The notes beneath the pieces were generated by a model. The model ran no database searches. It was not told the DNA's origin and was given only the letters and a program-made list of their open reading frames with translations. The position numbers were made by a program, and so were the translations under genes. DNA of 64,000 bases from Arthrobacter sp. Edens01 (GTDB lineage Bacteria > Actinomycetota > Actinomycetes > Actinomycetales > Micrococcaceae): NCBI RefSeq assembly GCF_001307035.1, contig NZ_LKIU01000002.1, positions 105,078 to 169,077 on the forward strand, in the 5' to 3' direction. The number at the start of each line of letters is the position of its first letter. Position 1 is the first letter of the stretch. This document shows positions 18,342 through 27,903 of the stretch, piece after piece.

Positions 18342-20216
18342 TTACACCAGCGAGTCCTGCCACGCAGCGTTCAGCGCCGCGAAGCGCCCGGTCCCGCTGG
18401 TGAGTTCGGCAGGTGAACCGTCCTCCACCACCTCACCGTCTGCCATCACCAGCACGCGGTCTGCAATCTCTACGGTTGAAAGCCGGTGCGCAATGATCAG
18501 CGCGGTGCGGTTCCCCAGCAGTGTCTTCAGCCCCTGCTGCACCAGCCGCTCACTGGGAATGTCCAGTGACGAGGTCGCTTCGTCCAGGATCAGGACGGCC
18601 GGATCGGCCAGGAAGGCCCGGGCGAAGCTAATCAGCTGGCGCTGGCCGGCAGAAACGCGGCCGCCGCGTTTGTTGACGTCGGTCTCGTACCCTTCCGGGA
18701 GCGACTCAATGAATTCGTGCGCGCCCACTGCCCTGGCTGCCGCTTCGATCTCCTTCCGGGACGCTGACGGCCTGCCCAGCCCAATGTTCTCCGCTACCGA
18801 TCCGCTGAACAGGAACGCCTCCTGCGTCACCATCACGACGGCGCGCCGCAGGTCCCGCTGGGTGAGGTCCCGGAGGTCCACACCGTCCAGCAGGACCGTT
18901 CCGGCAGAGGGATCGTAGAAGCGGGCGATCAGTTTGGCCAGTGTCGACTTTCCGGCGCCGGTCTGCCCAACAAGGGCCACGGTCTGTCCGGCGGGGATAT
19001 GCAGGTCAAGGCGGGGCAGCACCAGCGGACCGTTCCCGTAGCGGAACTCAACGCCGTCGAACAATACGTCCCCGGACGCCTCGGGAAGGGGCACCGGGTT
19101 CTTGGGCGGACGAACGGTGGGAACTTCCTCGAGCAGTCCGGAGACCTTTTCCAATGCAGCCGATGCCGACTGGAAGGAGTTGTAGAACATGGCCATCTGG
19201 TCCACGGGCTGGAAGAAGCGCTTGGCGTAGAGCAGCAGCGCCAGCAGCGCACCCACCTCAAGGCCGCCGTCGAGCACACGGTATCCGCCCACCAGAAGCA
19301 CCACTGCAACGGTGGTGTTGCCAATAAGGATGAGCCCGGGCTGGAAGACGCCGTTGAGGTTGATGGAACGAAGCGTGGCCCTCCGGTAGTCCTCTGCGAG
19401 CTCATCGTTCTTTTCCGCGTTGACGGTTTCGCTGCGGAAGGCCTTCACCGCGCGGATGCCGGTCATGGTCTCCACGAAGTGCACAATGAGCCGAGCTGAG
19501 GTGACGCGTGAAGCGCGGTAGGCAACCTGTGACCGTTTTTGATACCAGCGGGTCAGCAGGAACATTGGAATGAAGGCAATACACAGCAGCACACCGGTGC
19601 GCCAGTCCAGCGCGAAGATGCTGATGGCCACGAACACCATGTACATCGCCCCTGAAGCCAGCGAGCTGATGCCCGAATCCAGAAGCTCCCGCAGGGCTTC
19701 CAGATCCGAGGTTTGCCGGGAGATGATCCGGCCGGATGTGTACCGCTCGTGGAATTCCAGGCTGAGCCGCTGGGTGTGCCGGAAGACCCGCAGCCGCAGG
19801 TCAAGCAGCATGGCCTGGCTCAGCTGGGCGGTGGACCGCACATAGCCGGCGGTCAGTCCTGCGGCCAGGATGGCAGCAAGCAGGTAGGTTCCTCCAGCTG
19901 CCAGCAGCGGGAGGGAACTGCCGTCCTGCAGGGCGGGCAGGGCATGGTCAATTCCGAACGCGATGATTGCCGGCCCGGCTACCCGCGCGGCCTGGGAGAA
20001 GACCACCAGGGCGATGGTGAAGATGAACCGGCCCCGGTTGGGGCGGACCAGGGACGTGAGCAGGGACAGCGAACGACGCCGAACGGCCCGGTTCTGTTCC
20101 CGGTCCAGGTTCAGGTTGTCTTCACCTGCGGTGCCCACTCCCGCGGGCGGGTTCCCCGGCTCGTTTCCGGCACCCGGAACGGGCGCGCCTCCGCGGCTGA
20201 CACTGAAGCGGCTCAC
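18342..20216 (-). CDS. ABC transporter, membrane-ATPase half (second subunit)
   Basis: A 624-residue half-transporter: a disordered 40-residue N-terminus, six membrane helices (about 50-340), then the nucleotide-binding domain. Motifs: Walker [13 protein letters not shown], signature [14 protein letters not shown] (Ser-Ala in place of the usual Ser-Gly-Gly), Walker [14 protein letters not shown] with catalytic Glu, and the IIAHRLST H-loop. Its ATG overlaps the previous gene by four bases, so the two form a heterodimeric exporter, as in LmrCD or BmrCD. The substrate is unknown (drug or lipid type). Of the two, this subunit has the canonical Walker B Glu. Confidence 0.9.
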   Translation of the reverse strand: MSRFSVSRGGAPVPGAGNEPGNPPAGVGTAGEDNLNLDREQNRAVRRRSLSLLTSLVRPNRGRFIFTIALVVFSQAARVAGPAIIAFGIDHALPALQDGSSLPLLAAGGTYLLAAILAAGLTAGYVRSTAQLSQAMLLDLRLRVFRHTQRLSLEFHERYTSGRIISRQTSDLEALRELLDSGISSLASGAMYMVFVAISIFALDWRTGVLLCIAFIPMFLLTRWYQKRSQVAYRASRVTSARLIVHFVETMTGIRAVKAFRSETVNAEKNDELAEDYRRATLRSINLNGVFQPGLILIGNTTVAVVLLVGGYRVLDGGLEVGALLALLLYAKRFFQPVDQMAMFYNSFQSASAALEKVSGLLEEVPTVRPPKNPVPLPEASGDVLFDGVEFRYGNGPLVLPRLDLHIPAGQTVALVGQTGAGKSTLAKLIARFYDPSAGTVLLDGVDLRDLTQRDLRRAVVMVTQEAFLFSGSVAENIGLGRPSASRKEIEAAARAVGAHEFIESLPEGYETDVNKRGGRVSAGQRQLISFARAFLADPAVLILDEATSSLDIPSERLVQQGLKTLLGNRTALIIAHRLSTVEIADRVLVMADGEVVEDGSPAELTSGTGRFAALNAAWQDSLV

Positions 20217-22027
20217 CGGAGCACCTCGCCCTCGTTCTCATTTTCGCTGTCCAGGTCCCGCGGTTCTGCCGGGAGGCTGGCGATCACATAGCGGTAGTGC
20301 TCATTGCCGGCCAGGAGCTCGGCATGGGTTCCGACGGCGGAGATCCTTCCATCCTCCATCAGCGCCACGCGGTCAGCGAGGGAAACCGTTGAAGGCCGGT
20401 GTGCCACCACCAGTGTTGTGGTGTCGGCGAGGACCTCGCGCAGCCGGTGTTCAACCAGTTCCTCCGTGCGGACGTCAAGGGCCGAAAGCGGATCATCCAT
20501 GACCAGCACCGACGGCCGTGCAGCGATCGCCCTGGCAAGGGCGATGCGCTGGCGCTGCCCGCCGGAGAGGCTCAGGCCCTCCTCGCCGATCAGGGTGTCC
20601 ACGCCGTCCGGCAGCGAATACACGAACTGGGCCTGGGCCACGTCCAGGGCTTCACTGAGCACATGCTCCGCCTCGGCCCCGCCGGTTGTTCCTGCTCCGA
20701 GCAGGACGTTGTCCCGGACCGAACTGGAGAAGAGGGTGGTGTCCTCGAAGGCCACGGCGACGATGCTGCGCAGCTCGGCCAGGGAGTAGTCCCGCACGTC
20801 GATTCCGTCGATCCGGAGGCTGCCGGCCGTGACGTCGTAGAGCCGGGGAACCAGCTGCAGGAGCGTGGATTTGCCGCTGCCCGTGATGCCGACCAGCGCC
20901 ATGGTTTCACCGGCACGCAGATCCAGGGTCACGCCGTCGAGCACGTCTTTCCGTTCCGGGGCGGCGTCAGGGTAGGAAAAGTGCACATCCCGGAAGGACA
21001 GCTGGCCGTGCACTTCAGCAGGCCGGTCGGGCCGTGCGGGATCGGTAATGGTGCGCTTGGCGTCCATGACCTCAAAGTGCCGGTCGATCGCGGTTGCCGC
21101 GGTCAACGTCATGGACAGCAGCGGGCCCATGGACTCCACCGGCCCGGCAACCACCGCGGCGGTGGCGAAGAACGCTACCAGCGCACCAATGCTCACCTGG
21201 CCGTCATTAACGAGCAGTACTCCCAGGACCAGGGACACGGCCAGTGCTGCTTCGGGCAGCAGGGTTACCACCAGGGAGAACTTGGCCAGCGAGTTGGCCT
21301 TGTAGACCTCCGTCTGGCGCAGCTCCTCGGCCTGCTCCTGGAACGCGTCCAGCGCCTCCGGGCTGCGGCCAAAAGCCTTCAGCACCCGGATGCCATGCAC
21401 TGATTCCTCCACCGTGGTGGCCAGATCGCCGGCCTGGTCCTGGCTTTGCCGGGACACGCGGCCGTAGAAGCGGCGGAACCTGAAGCCGTAAATGATGATC
21501 GGCATGGCGGCGAGCAGGAACACAATCGCCAGCTGCCAGGCGGTGAAGAACATGATGGTGACGCCAATGAGAACCGTGAGTGCCGTGACGATCAGCATCA
21601 GGGCACCGAATGCCATCCAGCGCCGGATCAGGTTCAGGTCGCTCATTGCCCGGGAGAGCAGCTGCCCGGAGCCCCAGCGGTCGTGGAATGCCACGGACAG
21701 ATCCTGCAGGTGCCGGTAGAAGGAAGTGCGCAGGCTGGTTTCAACGATTGTGGACGGCGCGACGGCGAACTGCCGCCGCAGGGCCATGAACACCGCTTCC
21801 AGAGTCCCCAGCACCAGAACGATTCCCGTGGCCCACCACAGCGCCGTTACTGCACCGCCGGGGGAGAGGTAGGAGTTCACCAGCACCCGAAGCACCTGGG
21901 GGATCGCCAGGGCTACAACACTGGCACCGATCGCGCAGAGAAAGCCAAGAAACAGGCGGGGGAGGATCGGCTTGACGTGCGGGTACAGGCGCCCCAGGGA
22001 TTGCCACAATGATGTCTGCGGGGGCAT
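20213..22027 (-). CDS. ABC transporter, membrane-ATPase half (first subunit)
   Basis: A 604-residue half-transporter with six helices (about 20-310) and an ATPase domain: Walker [15 protein letters not shown], signature [14 protein letters not shown], Walker [15 protein letters not shown]-loop VVAHRPSTV. The residue after the Walker B Asp is Asp, not Glu. This marks the degenerate-site subunit of heterodimeric exporters, so one of the two ATP sites should be weak. The ATG at 22027 has AGAGGA five bases upstream. Coupled to the second subunit. Confidence 0.9.
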   Translation of the reverse strand: MPPQTSLWQSLGRLYPHVKPILPRLFLGFLCAIGASVVALAIPQVLRVLVNSYLSPGGAVTALWWATGIVLVLGTLEAVFMALRRQFAVAPSTIVETSLRTSFYRHLQDLSVAFHDRWGSGQLLSRAMSDLNLIRRWMAFGALMLIVTALTVLIGVTIMFFTAWQLAIVFLLAAMPIIIYGFRFRRFYGRVSRQSQDQAGDLATTVEESVHGIRVLKAFGRSPEALDAFQEQAEELRQTEVYKANSLAKFSLVVTLLPEAALAVSLVLGVLLVNDGQVSIGALVAFFATAAVVAGPVESMGPLLSMTLTAATAIDRHFEVMDAKRTITDPARPDRPAEVHGQLSFRDVHFSYPDAAPERKDVLDGVTLDLRAGETMALVGITGSGKSTLLQLVPRLYDVTAGSLRIDGIDVRDYSLAELRSIVAVAFEDTTLFSSSVRDNVLLGAGTTGGAEAEHVLSEALDVAQAQFVYSLPDGVDTLIGEEGLSLSGGQRQRIALARAIAARPSVLVMDDPLSALDVRTEELVEHRLREVLADTTTLVVAHRPSTVSLADRVALMEDGRISAVGTHAELLAGNEHYRYVIASLPAEPRDLDSENENEGEVLR

Positions 22028-22143
22028 GAATCCTCTTCGTACTCGAGAGGTCCGCGCCTAGGGGGTGCGGGCCGGATACCGCTCAATCCTAGGCCACCCC
22101 GGGCACCGTTACGACGCGGCGCCCACGAATCGGACTTCCGCAC

Positions 22144-22200
22144 CGAGATAACAGAAACTGCACGAAAGAGGGCGTCTAACGTGCAGTTTCTGTTATATCG
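22144..22200. repeat. Intergenic palindrome, copy B (after metallophosphoesterase)
   Basis: The 21-base arms (22144-22164 and 22180-22200) pair with one mismatch across a 15-base loop. The core ATAACAGAAACTGC is the same as in copy C at 32184-32243. It abuts the metallophosphoesterase stop codon and probably ends that transcript before the ABC operon. Confidence 0.85.
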
Positions 22201-23139
22201 TTACGCCGCGGGAGTGAGCGTGAGCAGGACCGCCTCGGGACGGCAGGCGAAGCGCACCGGAGCAAACCTCGAGGTGCCGATGCCCGCGGAAACGTTCAGC
22301 GGAACGGTCCGGCCGTTGTGTTCCCAGTCCGTCAGGCCCTTGGCACGCCAGGTCGGCAGGTCGCAGTTGCTCACCAGTGCACCGTAGCCGGGGATGCATA
22401 CCTGCCCGCCGTGGGTGTGGCCGGCAAGGATCAGCTGCGCGCCGCCGTCAGTGAAGTAATCCAGCACCCGCTGGTACGGCGCATGCGCGACTCCGATGCG
22501 CAGGTGACGGGCCGAGTCCGACGTCGAGCTCCCGGACGGGAAACCGGCGTACCGGTCGCGCTTGAGGTGGGGATCATCAACACCCGAGAAGTCCAGGCGC
22601 AGTCCGTTCAGAACCGTCGACTGGTTCCGGTTCGTCAGGTCAATCCAGCCGGCGTTGCCGAACGAAAAGAACATGTCAGCCCACGGCAGCTTGGCAGGGT
22701 TCTTGCGCAGTTTCGAGGGCGACGTGAAGTACGTGAACGGATTCTTCAGCACCGGCGCGTAGTAGTCATTGGACCCCGGCACAAAAACACCCGGAAAACG
22801 CATGAGCGGCTTGAGGGCTTCCAGCAGCGGAGGCACTGCCTCCTGGTGGCTCAGGTTGTCTCCGGTGTTCACCACCAAATCCGGTTCCAGGTCAGCCAGG
22901 GACTGCAGCCAGCGGGTTTTGCGCTCCTGGCCCGGAACATAGTGGATGTCCGAAAGGTGCAGGACACGGATCGGCCTGCTGCCCGGGGGCAGCACAGCCA
23001 CGGTCTCGGTGCGGATACCGAAAAGGTTCCGTTCAATGAGTGAGCCGTAGGCAAAGGCCGCGGCGCCGGCAGCAGCGAAGCTGCCGGCAGTCCACGCGGC
23101 GGATCGAAGGACCGGGGCCACCGGATTGTTAGTCGCCAA
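22201..23139 (-). CDS. Metallophosphoesterase
   Basis: A 312-residue calcineurin-like phosphoesterase with an N-terminal hydrophobic segment (about 8-28), so membrane-anchored or exported. Metal ligands are seen in LSDIHYVPGQ, VNTGDN, GSNDYYAP and LAGHTHGGQV. The third motif reads GSND where many relatives have GNHD. The start is a TTG two bases after the PBP stop, the only in-frame candidate that keeps the hydrophobic segment. PBP-metallophosphoesterase order matches Rv3682-Rv3683 as I recall it. The substrate is unknown. Confidence 0.85.
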   Translation of the reverse strand: MATNNPVAPVLRSAAWTAGSFAAAGAAAFAYGSLIERNLFGIRTETVAVLPPGSRPIRVLHLSDIHYVPGQERKTRWLQSLADLEPDLVVNTGDNLSHQEAVPPLLEALKPLMRFPGVFVPGSNDYYAPVLKNPFTYFTSPSKLRKNPAKLPWADMFFSFGNAGWIDLTNRNQSTVLNGLRLDFSGVDDPHLKRDRYAGFPSGSSTSDSARHLRIGVAHAPYQRVLDYFTDGGAQLILAGHTHGGQVCIPGYGALVSNCDLPTWRAKGLTDWEHNGRTVPLNVSAGIGTSRFAPVRFACRPEAVLLTLTPAA

Positions 23140-23141
23140 GA

Positions 23142-25364
23142 TCAGTCGTCGTTATTCCGGTTGTTGCCGCTGTTGCCGTTATCCCTGTTGTTGTCCCGGG
23201 CGGGTGCGCTGGGCGCCGGCCGCGGCGCAGGAGCCTGGCCCACGATGTTGGCAGGCGGGTTGGCGAAGGGATTGGCTTCGTATTGGCCGGGTACGCGCTG
23301 GATGAAGTTCTTCCAGGACGGGCCGGCAATCAGCGAGCCGTCGATTTCCGGGTAGTACCGGCCGCCGATCAGCTTGTCGGACATCGAGGTGTTGTTGGCC
23401 TTCCAGTTTCCGATCCAGGATGCGGTGGACATGCCGGTGCTGTAGCCCATGAACCACGTCTGGGACCGGTAGTCGTTGGTGCCGGTCTTGCCGGCGATGG
23501 GCACGCCTACCTGCAGGTTGATGCCGGAACCGTTGGTCATCACGCGCTGGGTGGCCATGTTCACGCCCTGGGCAACCTCCTTGCGCATGACCTGCTCGCA
23601 GTCCTGTTCGGGAACCGGGTACTCGGTACCGTCGCTGCCCTTTACGGACTCCAGCGCACGGGGCTCGCACATTAGGCCTTCAGCGGCGAAAGTCGCAAAG
23701 CCCGTCGCCATGGCCAGCGGCGAGGCGTCGCCGCCGCCGCCGAAGGTCGACGGCGGATTCACGGCCAGCATTTCGCGTTCACCTGATGCGCTCTTGCCGT
23801 TGTGCACGCCCGCAGCGAAGGCCATCTGCTGGAATTTGCACAGATCCAGCTCGTTGGCCGAAGCCAGCGTGATGGTGTTCAGGGACTGGGCCAGGCCTTC
23901 GAGCACGGTTGTGTTGCGGTAGTTCGTGTCCCCGTAGTTAATCGGGGTCCACGGATCCAGGATGGCGTACCGGCCGCCGGGCAGGCAGCTGGCGTTCCAG
24001 GTGTGGCCGGCAGGGTAGGTCCGCTTGTTGCCGTTCAGCTGGGCGTTCAGCGTCTTGCCGGAATCCAGCCAGGCTGCAACTGTGAACGGTTTGTAAGTAG
24101 AGCCGGGCTGGAATCCGCCCAGGCCGTTCAGGAGCTTGTTGGGATCACCGTCCTGGTATGCGTCCACGTTGAAGTTCTGCACGGAGTTTCCGGCTGCCAG
24201 CTCCGGGGTATACCGGGTGTTCTGGGCCATCACCAGGATCTTTCCGGTGCCCGGCTCCACGCTGACCATCGAGTGGCCGATCTCCGCATCCGTTGTGTCC
24301 GGGTTGGCGGTCTCGTTGATCGCTGCCTGGGCAGCGTTCTGCAGCGTGGGGTTCAGTGTGGTGGTGATGCTGAGTCCGCCGCGGTACAGCAGTTTGGTGC
24401 GGTCCTCGTAGGTGGCTCCGTAGCGCTCGTCGTTGAGCACCAGCTGCTTGACGTAGTCGCAGAAGTAGGGTGCCTGTTCGGCGCCGACACACCCGTTGAG
24501 GACCGGAGTCAGGTTCAGTTCCAGGTCGGTGGCAACCGCGGCGTCGTGCTCTTCCTGGGTGATCCTGCCCTTTTCCAGCATGGCGTCAAGCACCAGGTTG
24601 CGCCGTGCGATCGAGCGCTCCGGGTTCAGCTCGGGGCTGTAATAGGTGGGTCCATTGACGACGCCGGCAAGCAGCGCGGCCTGGGCGATGCTCAGGTCCT
24701 TGGCGTCAACGTCAAAGAAGTACCGGGATGCAGCCTGGACACCGAAGGTGGTGCCGCTGAAGGGCACAATGTTGAAGTACCCCTCCAGGATCTCGTCCTT
24801 GCTGAGTTCCTTCTCCACGGCAATGGCAAGCTTGACTTCGCGCAGCTTGTCGCCAATGGTCTTCTGCCCGCTGAAGACCACCTCCCCGCCTTCCTGGAGG
24901 TTGGTGTCGATGATTACGTTGTTGACGTACTGCTGCGTGATGGTGGAGGCGCCGCGGGTCCTGTCGGAGGTGACGTTGGAAACGATGGCACTGAAGATGC
25001 CCTGCAGATCGACGCCGCCGTGCTCGTAGTAGCGGTCATCTTCGATGGCCAGCATCGCGTCGACCATGTGCGGAGAGACCTGGTCCAGCGTGACCGGCTG
25101 GCGGTTCTCCTCATAAATGGTCGCAATGAGGGACCCGTCGTTCGCATAGATCCGGGAGGGCTCAGCCAGCGCTCCCCGCTGCAGTTCAGAGGGCAGCTCA
25201 TCGAAGAACTGGATGGAACCGGAGGCTGCCGTGCCGGCGGCGGCGGCGGCCGGTACCAGCAGCCCGGCGGCCAGGACACCGCACAATGCGCTCACGCCAA
25301 AGAAGGCGACGATCTTGCCCAGAGTGGTAGCAGTGTCAAAAAAAGGGGATTTGCGAGCTGCCAT
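23142..25364 (-). CDS. Class A penicillin-binding protein (PonA2-like transglycosylase/transpeptidase)
   Basis: Bifunctional peptidoglycan synthase at the outer face of the membrane. The 740-residue protein has a membrane anchor (about 15-45), a GT51 transglycosylase domain with catalytic EDDRYYEHGGVD, and a transpeptidase domain with SxxK in GSTYKPF, SxN in SLNTIT and KTG in GKTGTND. The C-terminal tail is Pro- and Asn-rich (GNSGNNRNNDD) with no PASTA domain visible. The ATG at 25364 is chosen because an upstream TAGACT ends seven bases before it; the longer frame reads through this promoter and the divergent gene's promoter region. Confidence 0.93.
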   Translation of the reverse strand: MAARKSPFFDTATTLGKIVAFFGVSALCGVLAAGLLVPAAAAAGTAASGSIQFFDELPSELQRGALAEPSRIYANDGSLIATIYEENRQPVTLDQVSPHMVDAMLAIEDDRYYEHGGVDLQGIFSAIVSNVTSDRTRGASTITQQYVNNVIIDTNLQEGGEVVFSGQKTIGDKLREVKLAIAVEKELSKDEILEGYFNIVPFSGTTFGVQAASRYFFDVDAKDLSIAQAALLAGVVNGPTYYSPELNPERSIARRNLVLDAMLEKGRITQEEHDAAVATDLELNLTPVLNGCVGAEQAPYFCDYVKQLVLNDERYGATYEDRTKLLYRGGLSITTTLNPTLQNAAQAAINETANPDTTDAEIGHSMVSVEPGTGKILVMAQNTRYTPELAAGNSVQNFNVDAYQDGDPNKLLNGLGGFQPGSTYKPFTVAAWLDSGKTLNAQLNGNKRTYPAGHTWNASCLPGGRYAILDPWTPINYGDTNYRNTTVLEGLAQSLNTITLASANELDLCKFQQMAFAAGVHNGKSASGEREMLAVNPPSTFGGGGDASPLAMATGFATFAAEGLMCEPRALESVKGSDGTEYPVPEQDCEQVMRKEVAQGVNMATQRVMTNGSGINLQVGVPIAGKTGTNDYRSQTWFMGYSTGMSTASWIGNWKANNTSMSDKLIGGRYYPEIDGSLIAGPSWKNFIQRVPGQYEANPFANPPANIVGQAPAPRPAPSAPARDNNRDNGNSGNNRNNDD

Positions 25365-25371
25365 GCCGATC

Positions 25372-25377
25372 AGTCTA
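25372..25377 (-). promoter_or_regulatory. Likely -10 box, leaderless PBP transcript
   Basis: TAGACT on the minus strand ends seven bases before the PBP ATG, without a Shine-Dalgarno. It is back to back with the DUF4177 promoter 12 bases away. Confidence 0.55.
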
Positions 25378-25388
25378 CAAGCACGCGC

Positions 25389-25394
25389 TAGTCT
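25389..25394 (+). promoter_or_regulatory. Likely -10 box, leaderless DUF4177 transcript
   Basis: TAGTCT ends seven bases before the DUF4177 ATG, without a Shine-Dalgarno. It diverges from the PBP promoter. Confidence 0.55.
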
Positions 25395-25401
25395 TTGGAT
25401 C

Positions 25402-25557
25402 ATGAGCAAATGGGAATACTTCATTACACCGCTGCCTTTGCATACCCCCGGAGCCGTGCTGAACATGCACGGTGAGGAAGGGTGGGAGCTGGTGCAGATC
25501 ACCCCGGCCCCGAACGGTACCGGTTCGGTGGCCTACATGAAGCGGGAGAAGGCCTGA
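25402..25557 (+). CDS. DUF4177-type small protein
   Basis: A 51-residue protein starting MSKWEYFITPL, with the EEGWELVQITP core and a VAYMKRE ending, as in DUF4177. Its function is unknown. It is the first gene of an operon with RidA and NUDIX genes; the TGA shares its A with the next ATG. Orthologues next to RidA occur widely in Actinobacteria. Confidence 0.85.
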   Translation: MSKWEYFITPLPLHTPGAVLNMHGEEGWELVQITPAPNGTGSVAYMKREKA

Positions 25558-26039
25558 TGAGTGCGGCTCCGGAGGCGGTTTCCGCCGTCGAGCAGCGCCT
25601 GGCCGAACTCGGGCTGGAACTGCCTCCGGTTGCCGCGCCGGTCGCGGCCTATGTTCCCGCTGTTGTGAGCGGGAACCACGTGTTCACTTCCGGACAGCTG
25701 CCCTTTATTGACGGTGAGCTGCCGGCCGCCGGCAAGGTCGGAGCGGCAGTCTCCGCCGAGGATGCGAAGGCCTATGCGGCACGCTGCGCGGTGAACGCCA
25801 TGGCTGCCATCAAGGCACAGATCGGAGACCTCGACCGGGTCACACGGATCGTCAAGGTTGTCGGATTCGTGGCCTCGGACCCGTCCTTCACCGGCCAGCC
25901 CGGAGTCATCAACGGTGCCTCCGAACTGCTGGGCCAGGTCTTTGGCGAGGCCGGAAGCCATGCCCGTTCGGCCGTCGGCGTTGCGGTACTGCCGCTTGAC
26001 GCGCCGGTTGAAGTGGAAGTGATTGCCGAATTTGCCTAG
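25557..26039 (+). CDS. RidA/YjgF-family protein
   Basis: A 160-residue reactive-imine deaminase-type protein (the family hydrolyses enamine/imine products of PLP enzymes). Motifs: VVSGNHVFTSGQLPF near residue 40, AVNAMAAIKAQIGDLDRVTRIVKVVGFV, and HARSAVGVAVLPLDAPVEVE with the conserved Arg. Length is typical of the longer actinobacterial subgroup. The ATG overlaps the previous stop by one base (TGATG). Confidence 0.88.
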   Translation: MSAAPEAVSAVEQRLAELGLELPPVAAPVAAYVPAVVSGNHVFTSGQLPFIDGELPAAGKVGAAVSAEDAKAYAARCAVNAMAAIKAQIGDLDRVTRIVKVVGFVASDPSFTGQPGVINGASELLGQVFGEAGSHARSAVGVAVLPLDAPVEVEVIAEFA

Positions 26040-26943
26040 CGTCTCCACCCGGCATTTCCAGCTGCCGCCCTGGCAACAGGGCGCAGCACAAAGCTGGTTT
26101 GAACGCGGCGAGGGTACGCCGCGCAAACCCCGCGCGGCGTCGTCCGTCCTTTTGCTGCGTGACTCACGCCAGGGGGCTGAAACGTACCTGCGTTACCGCC
26201 GGGGCGAGAGCCCGCTGGGCAAGATCGCCTTTCCCGGCGGAAGCCTCGAAGCAGCCGACGACGATCCGGTGGCCTGGTATGGGCCGGCACCTGCGGAGTG
26301 GGCACGGATGCTGGGGATGGACGATCCGCAGCAGGCCCGCCGGCACGTAGTCGCCGCCGTACGGGAGCTGTTCGAGGAAACCGGGGTGCTCCTGGCGGGC
26401 CCGGATGAGGCCACGCTGCTTGAGAGCAACCGGGGGGCCGACTGGATGGCTGCCCGTGAGGGCATTGCCTCCGGGGAGCTGTCCCTTCCGCAGCTGCTTT
26501 CCAAGCGCGGCCTGGGCCTGCGCAGCGACCTGCTGCGCCCGCTGACCCACTGGCTGACCGCGGACTTTGCCCTGCGGCGCTTTGACACCCGTTACTTTGC
26601 CGCCGTCCAGCCGCTGGGACAGGACACCTCGCTGCTGGAAAGCAAGGGTGTGTGGGGCCAGTGGCGGGTTGCGAGCGACGAGATCGAACGTGCCGCCACA
26701 AGTGAACTAGGTGATGAGGTCGGCCAGCCGGACACCGTGGGGCTGACGCTGGAGCAGCTCACCGTACCCGGCGTGCTGCTGATGATCGAAAAGCTGGCTA
26801 AGGCCCGCGGCTGCATCGCATACCTGGCCCACCGCCGGGCGAACGATGTGTTCCAGCCGCAGCTGATCGACGCCGGCGGCGCCTACGTCCTGCAGGTCAG
26901 CACGGTCGACGCCGCGGAAGGCTGCGGGCAGCGCGGCCGCTGA
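26023..26943 (+). CDS. NUDIX hydrolase with a split Nudix box
   Basis: A pyrophosphohydrolase of about 306 residues. The Nudix box is interrupted. FPGGSLEAADDD (near 69-80) is followed by an insert of about 35 residues before VRELFEETGVLL (near 116-127), as in the NUDT19/RP2 type of CoA or nucleotide diphosphatases. The start is uncertain: TTG at 26023 (after GGAAG) or 26032. Both overlap the RidA gene, and no ATG or GTG exists before the domain. Operon with DUF4177 and RidA; followed by a terminator. Confidence 0.82.
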   Translation: MPNLPSVSTRHFQLPPWQQGAAQSWFERGEGTPRKPRAASSVLLLRDSRQGAETYLRYRRGESPLGKIAFPGGSLEAADDDPVAWYGPAPAEWARMLGMDDPQQARRHVVAAVRELFEETGVLLAGPDEATLLESNRGADWMAAREGIASGELSLPQLLSKRGLGLRSDLLRPLTHWLTADFALRRFDTRYFAAVQPLGQDTSLLESKGVWGQWRVASDEIERAATSELGDEVGQPDTVGLTLEQLTVPGVLLMIEKLAKARGCIAYLAHRRANDVFQPQLIDAGGAYVLQVSTVDAAEGCGQRGR

Positions 26944-26952
26944 GGACAAGCC

Positions 26953-26992
26953 AAAACGGCGCCGCCCCCGACAGGGAGCAGCGCCGTTTTTT
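26953..26992 (+). terminator. Rho-independent terminator after the NUDIX gene
   Basis: AAAACGGCGC and GCGCCGTTTT arms enclose an 18-base loop and are followed by TT. It also faces the convergent crp gene. Confidence 0.8.
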
Positions 26993-27004
26993 GTGTCCTT
27001 GACT

Positions 27005-27682
27005 CTAGCGTGAACGCTGGCGCAGACGCTGCACGTCCAGAATGACGACGGCGCGGGCTTCCAGCCGCAGCCAGCCGCGCTGGACGAACTCAGCCAGGGC
27101 CTTGTTCACGGTCTCACGCGAAGCGCCGACGAGCTGGGCCAGTTCTTCCTGCGTCAGTTCGTGGGCTACGAGGATGCCGTCGGTCGCGGGCCGGCCGAAA
27201 CGGTCGGCGAGGTCCAGCAGTGCCTTGGCCACGCGGCCCGGAACGTCCGAGAAGACCAGGTCCGCGAGGGACTCGTTGGTGCGGCGAAGGCGGCGGGCCA
27301 GGGCCTGCAGCAGCTGCACGGAAACTTCCGGACGCGTTTCGATGAGGGCACGCAGGTTCTCGTGGCGCAGGCCGGCAAGGCGCGTTTCGGAGACGGCGGT
27401 GGCCGTAGCGGTGCGGGGGCTCGGATCGAAAAGAGCCATCTCGCCGAACAATTCGCCCGGGCCAAGAATGGCCAGCAGGTTCTCGCGGCCGTCAGGGGCT
27501 GAACGCCCCAGCTTGATCTTTCCGGACACGATGAAATAGAGCTGGTCGCCCTGGTCGCCCTCGCGGAAGACAGAGGCTCCGCGGGACAGATCGACCTCGG
27601 TGAGTTCGTCGGTCAAAGCGGCGAAGACATCGTCTCCCAGTGAGGCGAACAAAGGCGCGCGGCGCAATACCTCGATATCCAT
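27005..27682 (-). CDS. crp: Crp/Fnr-family regulator (GlxR/Crp orthologue)
   Basis: cAMP-responsive global regulator. The 225-residue protein has a cyclic-nucleotide-binding domain (about 10-115, with GELFGEMALFDPSPRTATATA as the phosphate-binding cassette) and a winged helix with recognition region LTQEELAQLVGASRETVNKAL. The gene order with nth, MarP, acs and PonA2 nearby fits Rv3676 (crp) and Corynebacterium glxR. It converges on the NUDIX gene. Two candidate binding sites for it are listed below, at 27791 and 34346. Confidence 0.93.
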   Translation of the reverse strand: MDIEVLRRAPLFASLGDDVFAALTDELTEVDLSRGASVFREGDQGDQLYFIVSGKIKLGRSAPDGRENLLAILGPGELFGEMALFDPSPRTATATAVSETRLAGLRHENLRALIETRPEVSVQLLQALARRLRRTNESLADLVFSDVPGRVAKALLDLADRFGRPATDGILVAHELTQEELAQLVGASRETVNKALAEFVQRGWLRLEARAVVILDVQRLRQRSR

Positions 27683-27790
27683 GAAATCTCCTGTTATTAG
27701 TTGTCGCTTGTACTATCTTGCCGCACAGAACGGGCATGTGACAGCCGTAATAGCTTTGTTCGCCCTCGGATGATAAAACGCACCCCCTAA

Positions 27791-27806
27791 TGTGCGCGGG
27801 ATTACA
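27791..27806. promoter_or_regulatory. Possible Crp/GlxR site between crp and the MarP-like gene
   Basis: TGTGCGCGGGATTACA keeps eight of the ten fixed bases of TGTGA-N6-TCACA. It lies 109 bases before the crp start and could give autoregulation. Confidence 0.4.
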
Positions 27807-27903
27807 CGGCCCTCGAATCGTCAGTGCCGCCCGTTAGACTCGGGAGGCAAAAGGGCTCTGACCGGCAGCCGCACGTACACGTACACCCATATTGGAGCTC
27901 TTT

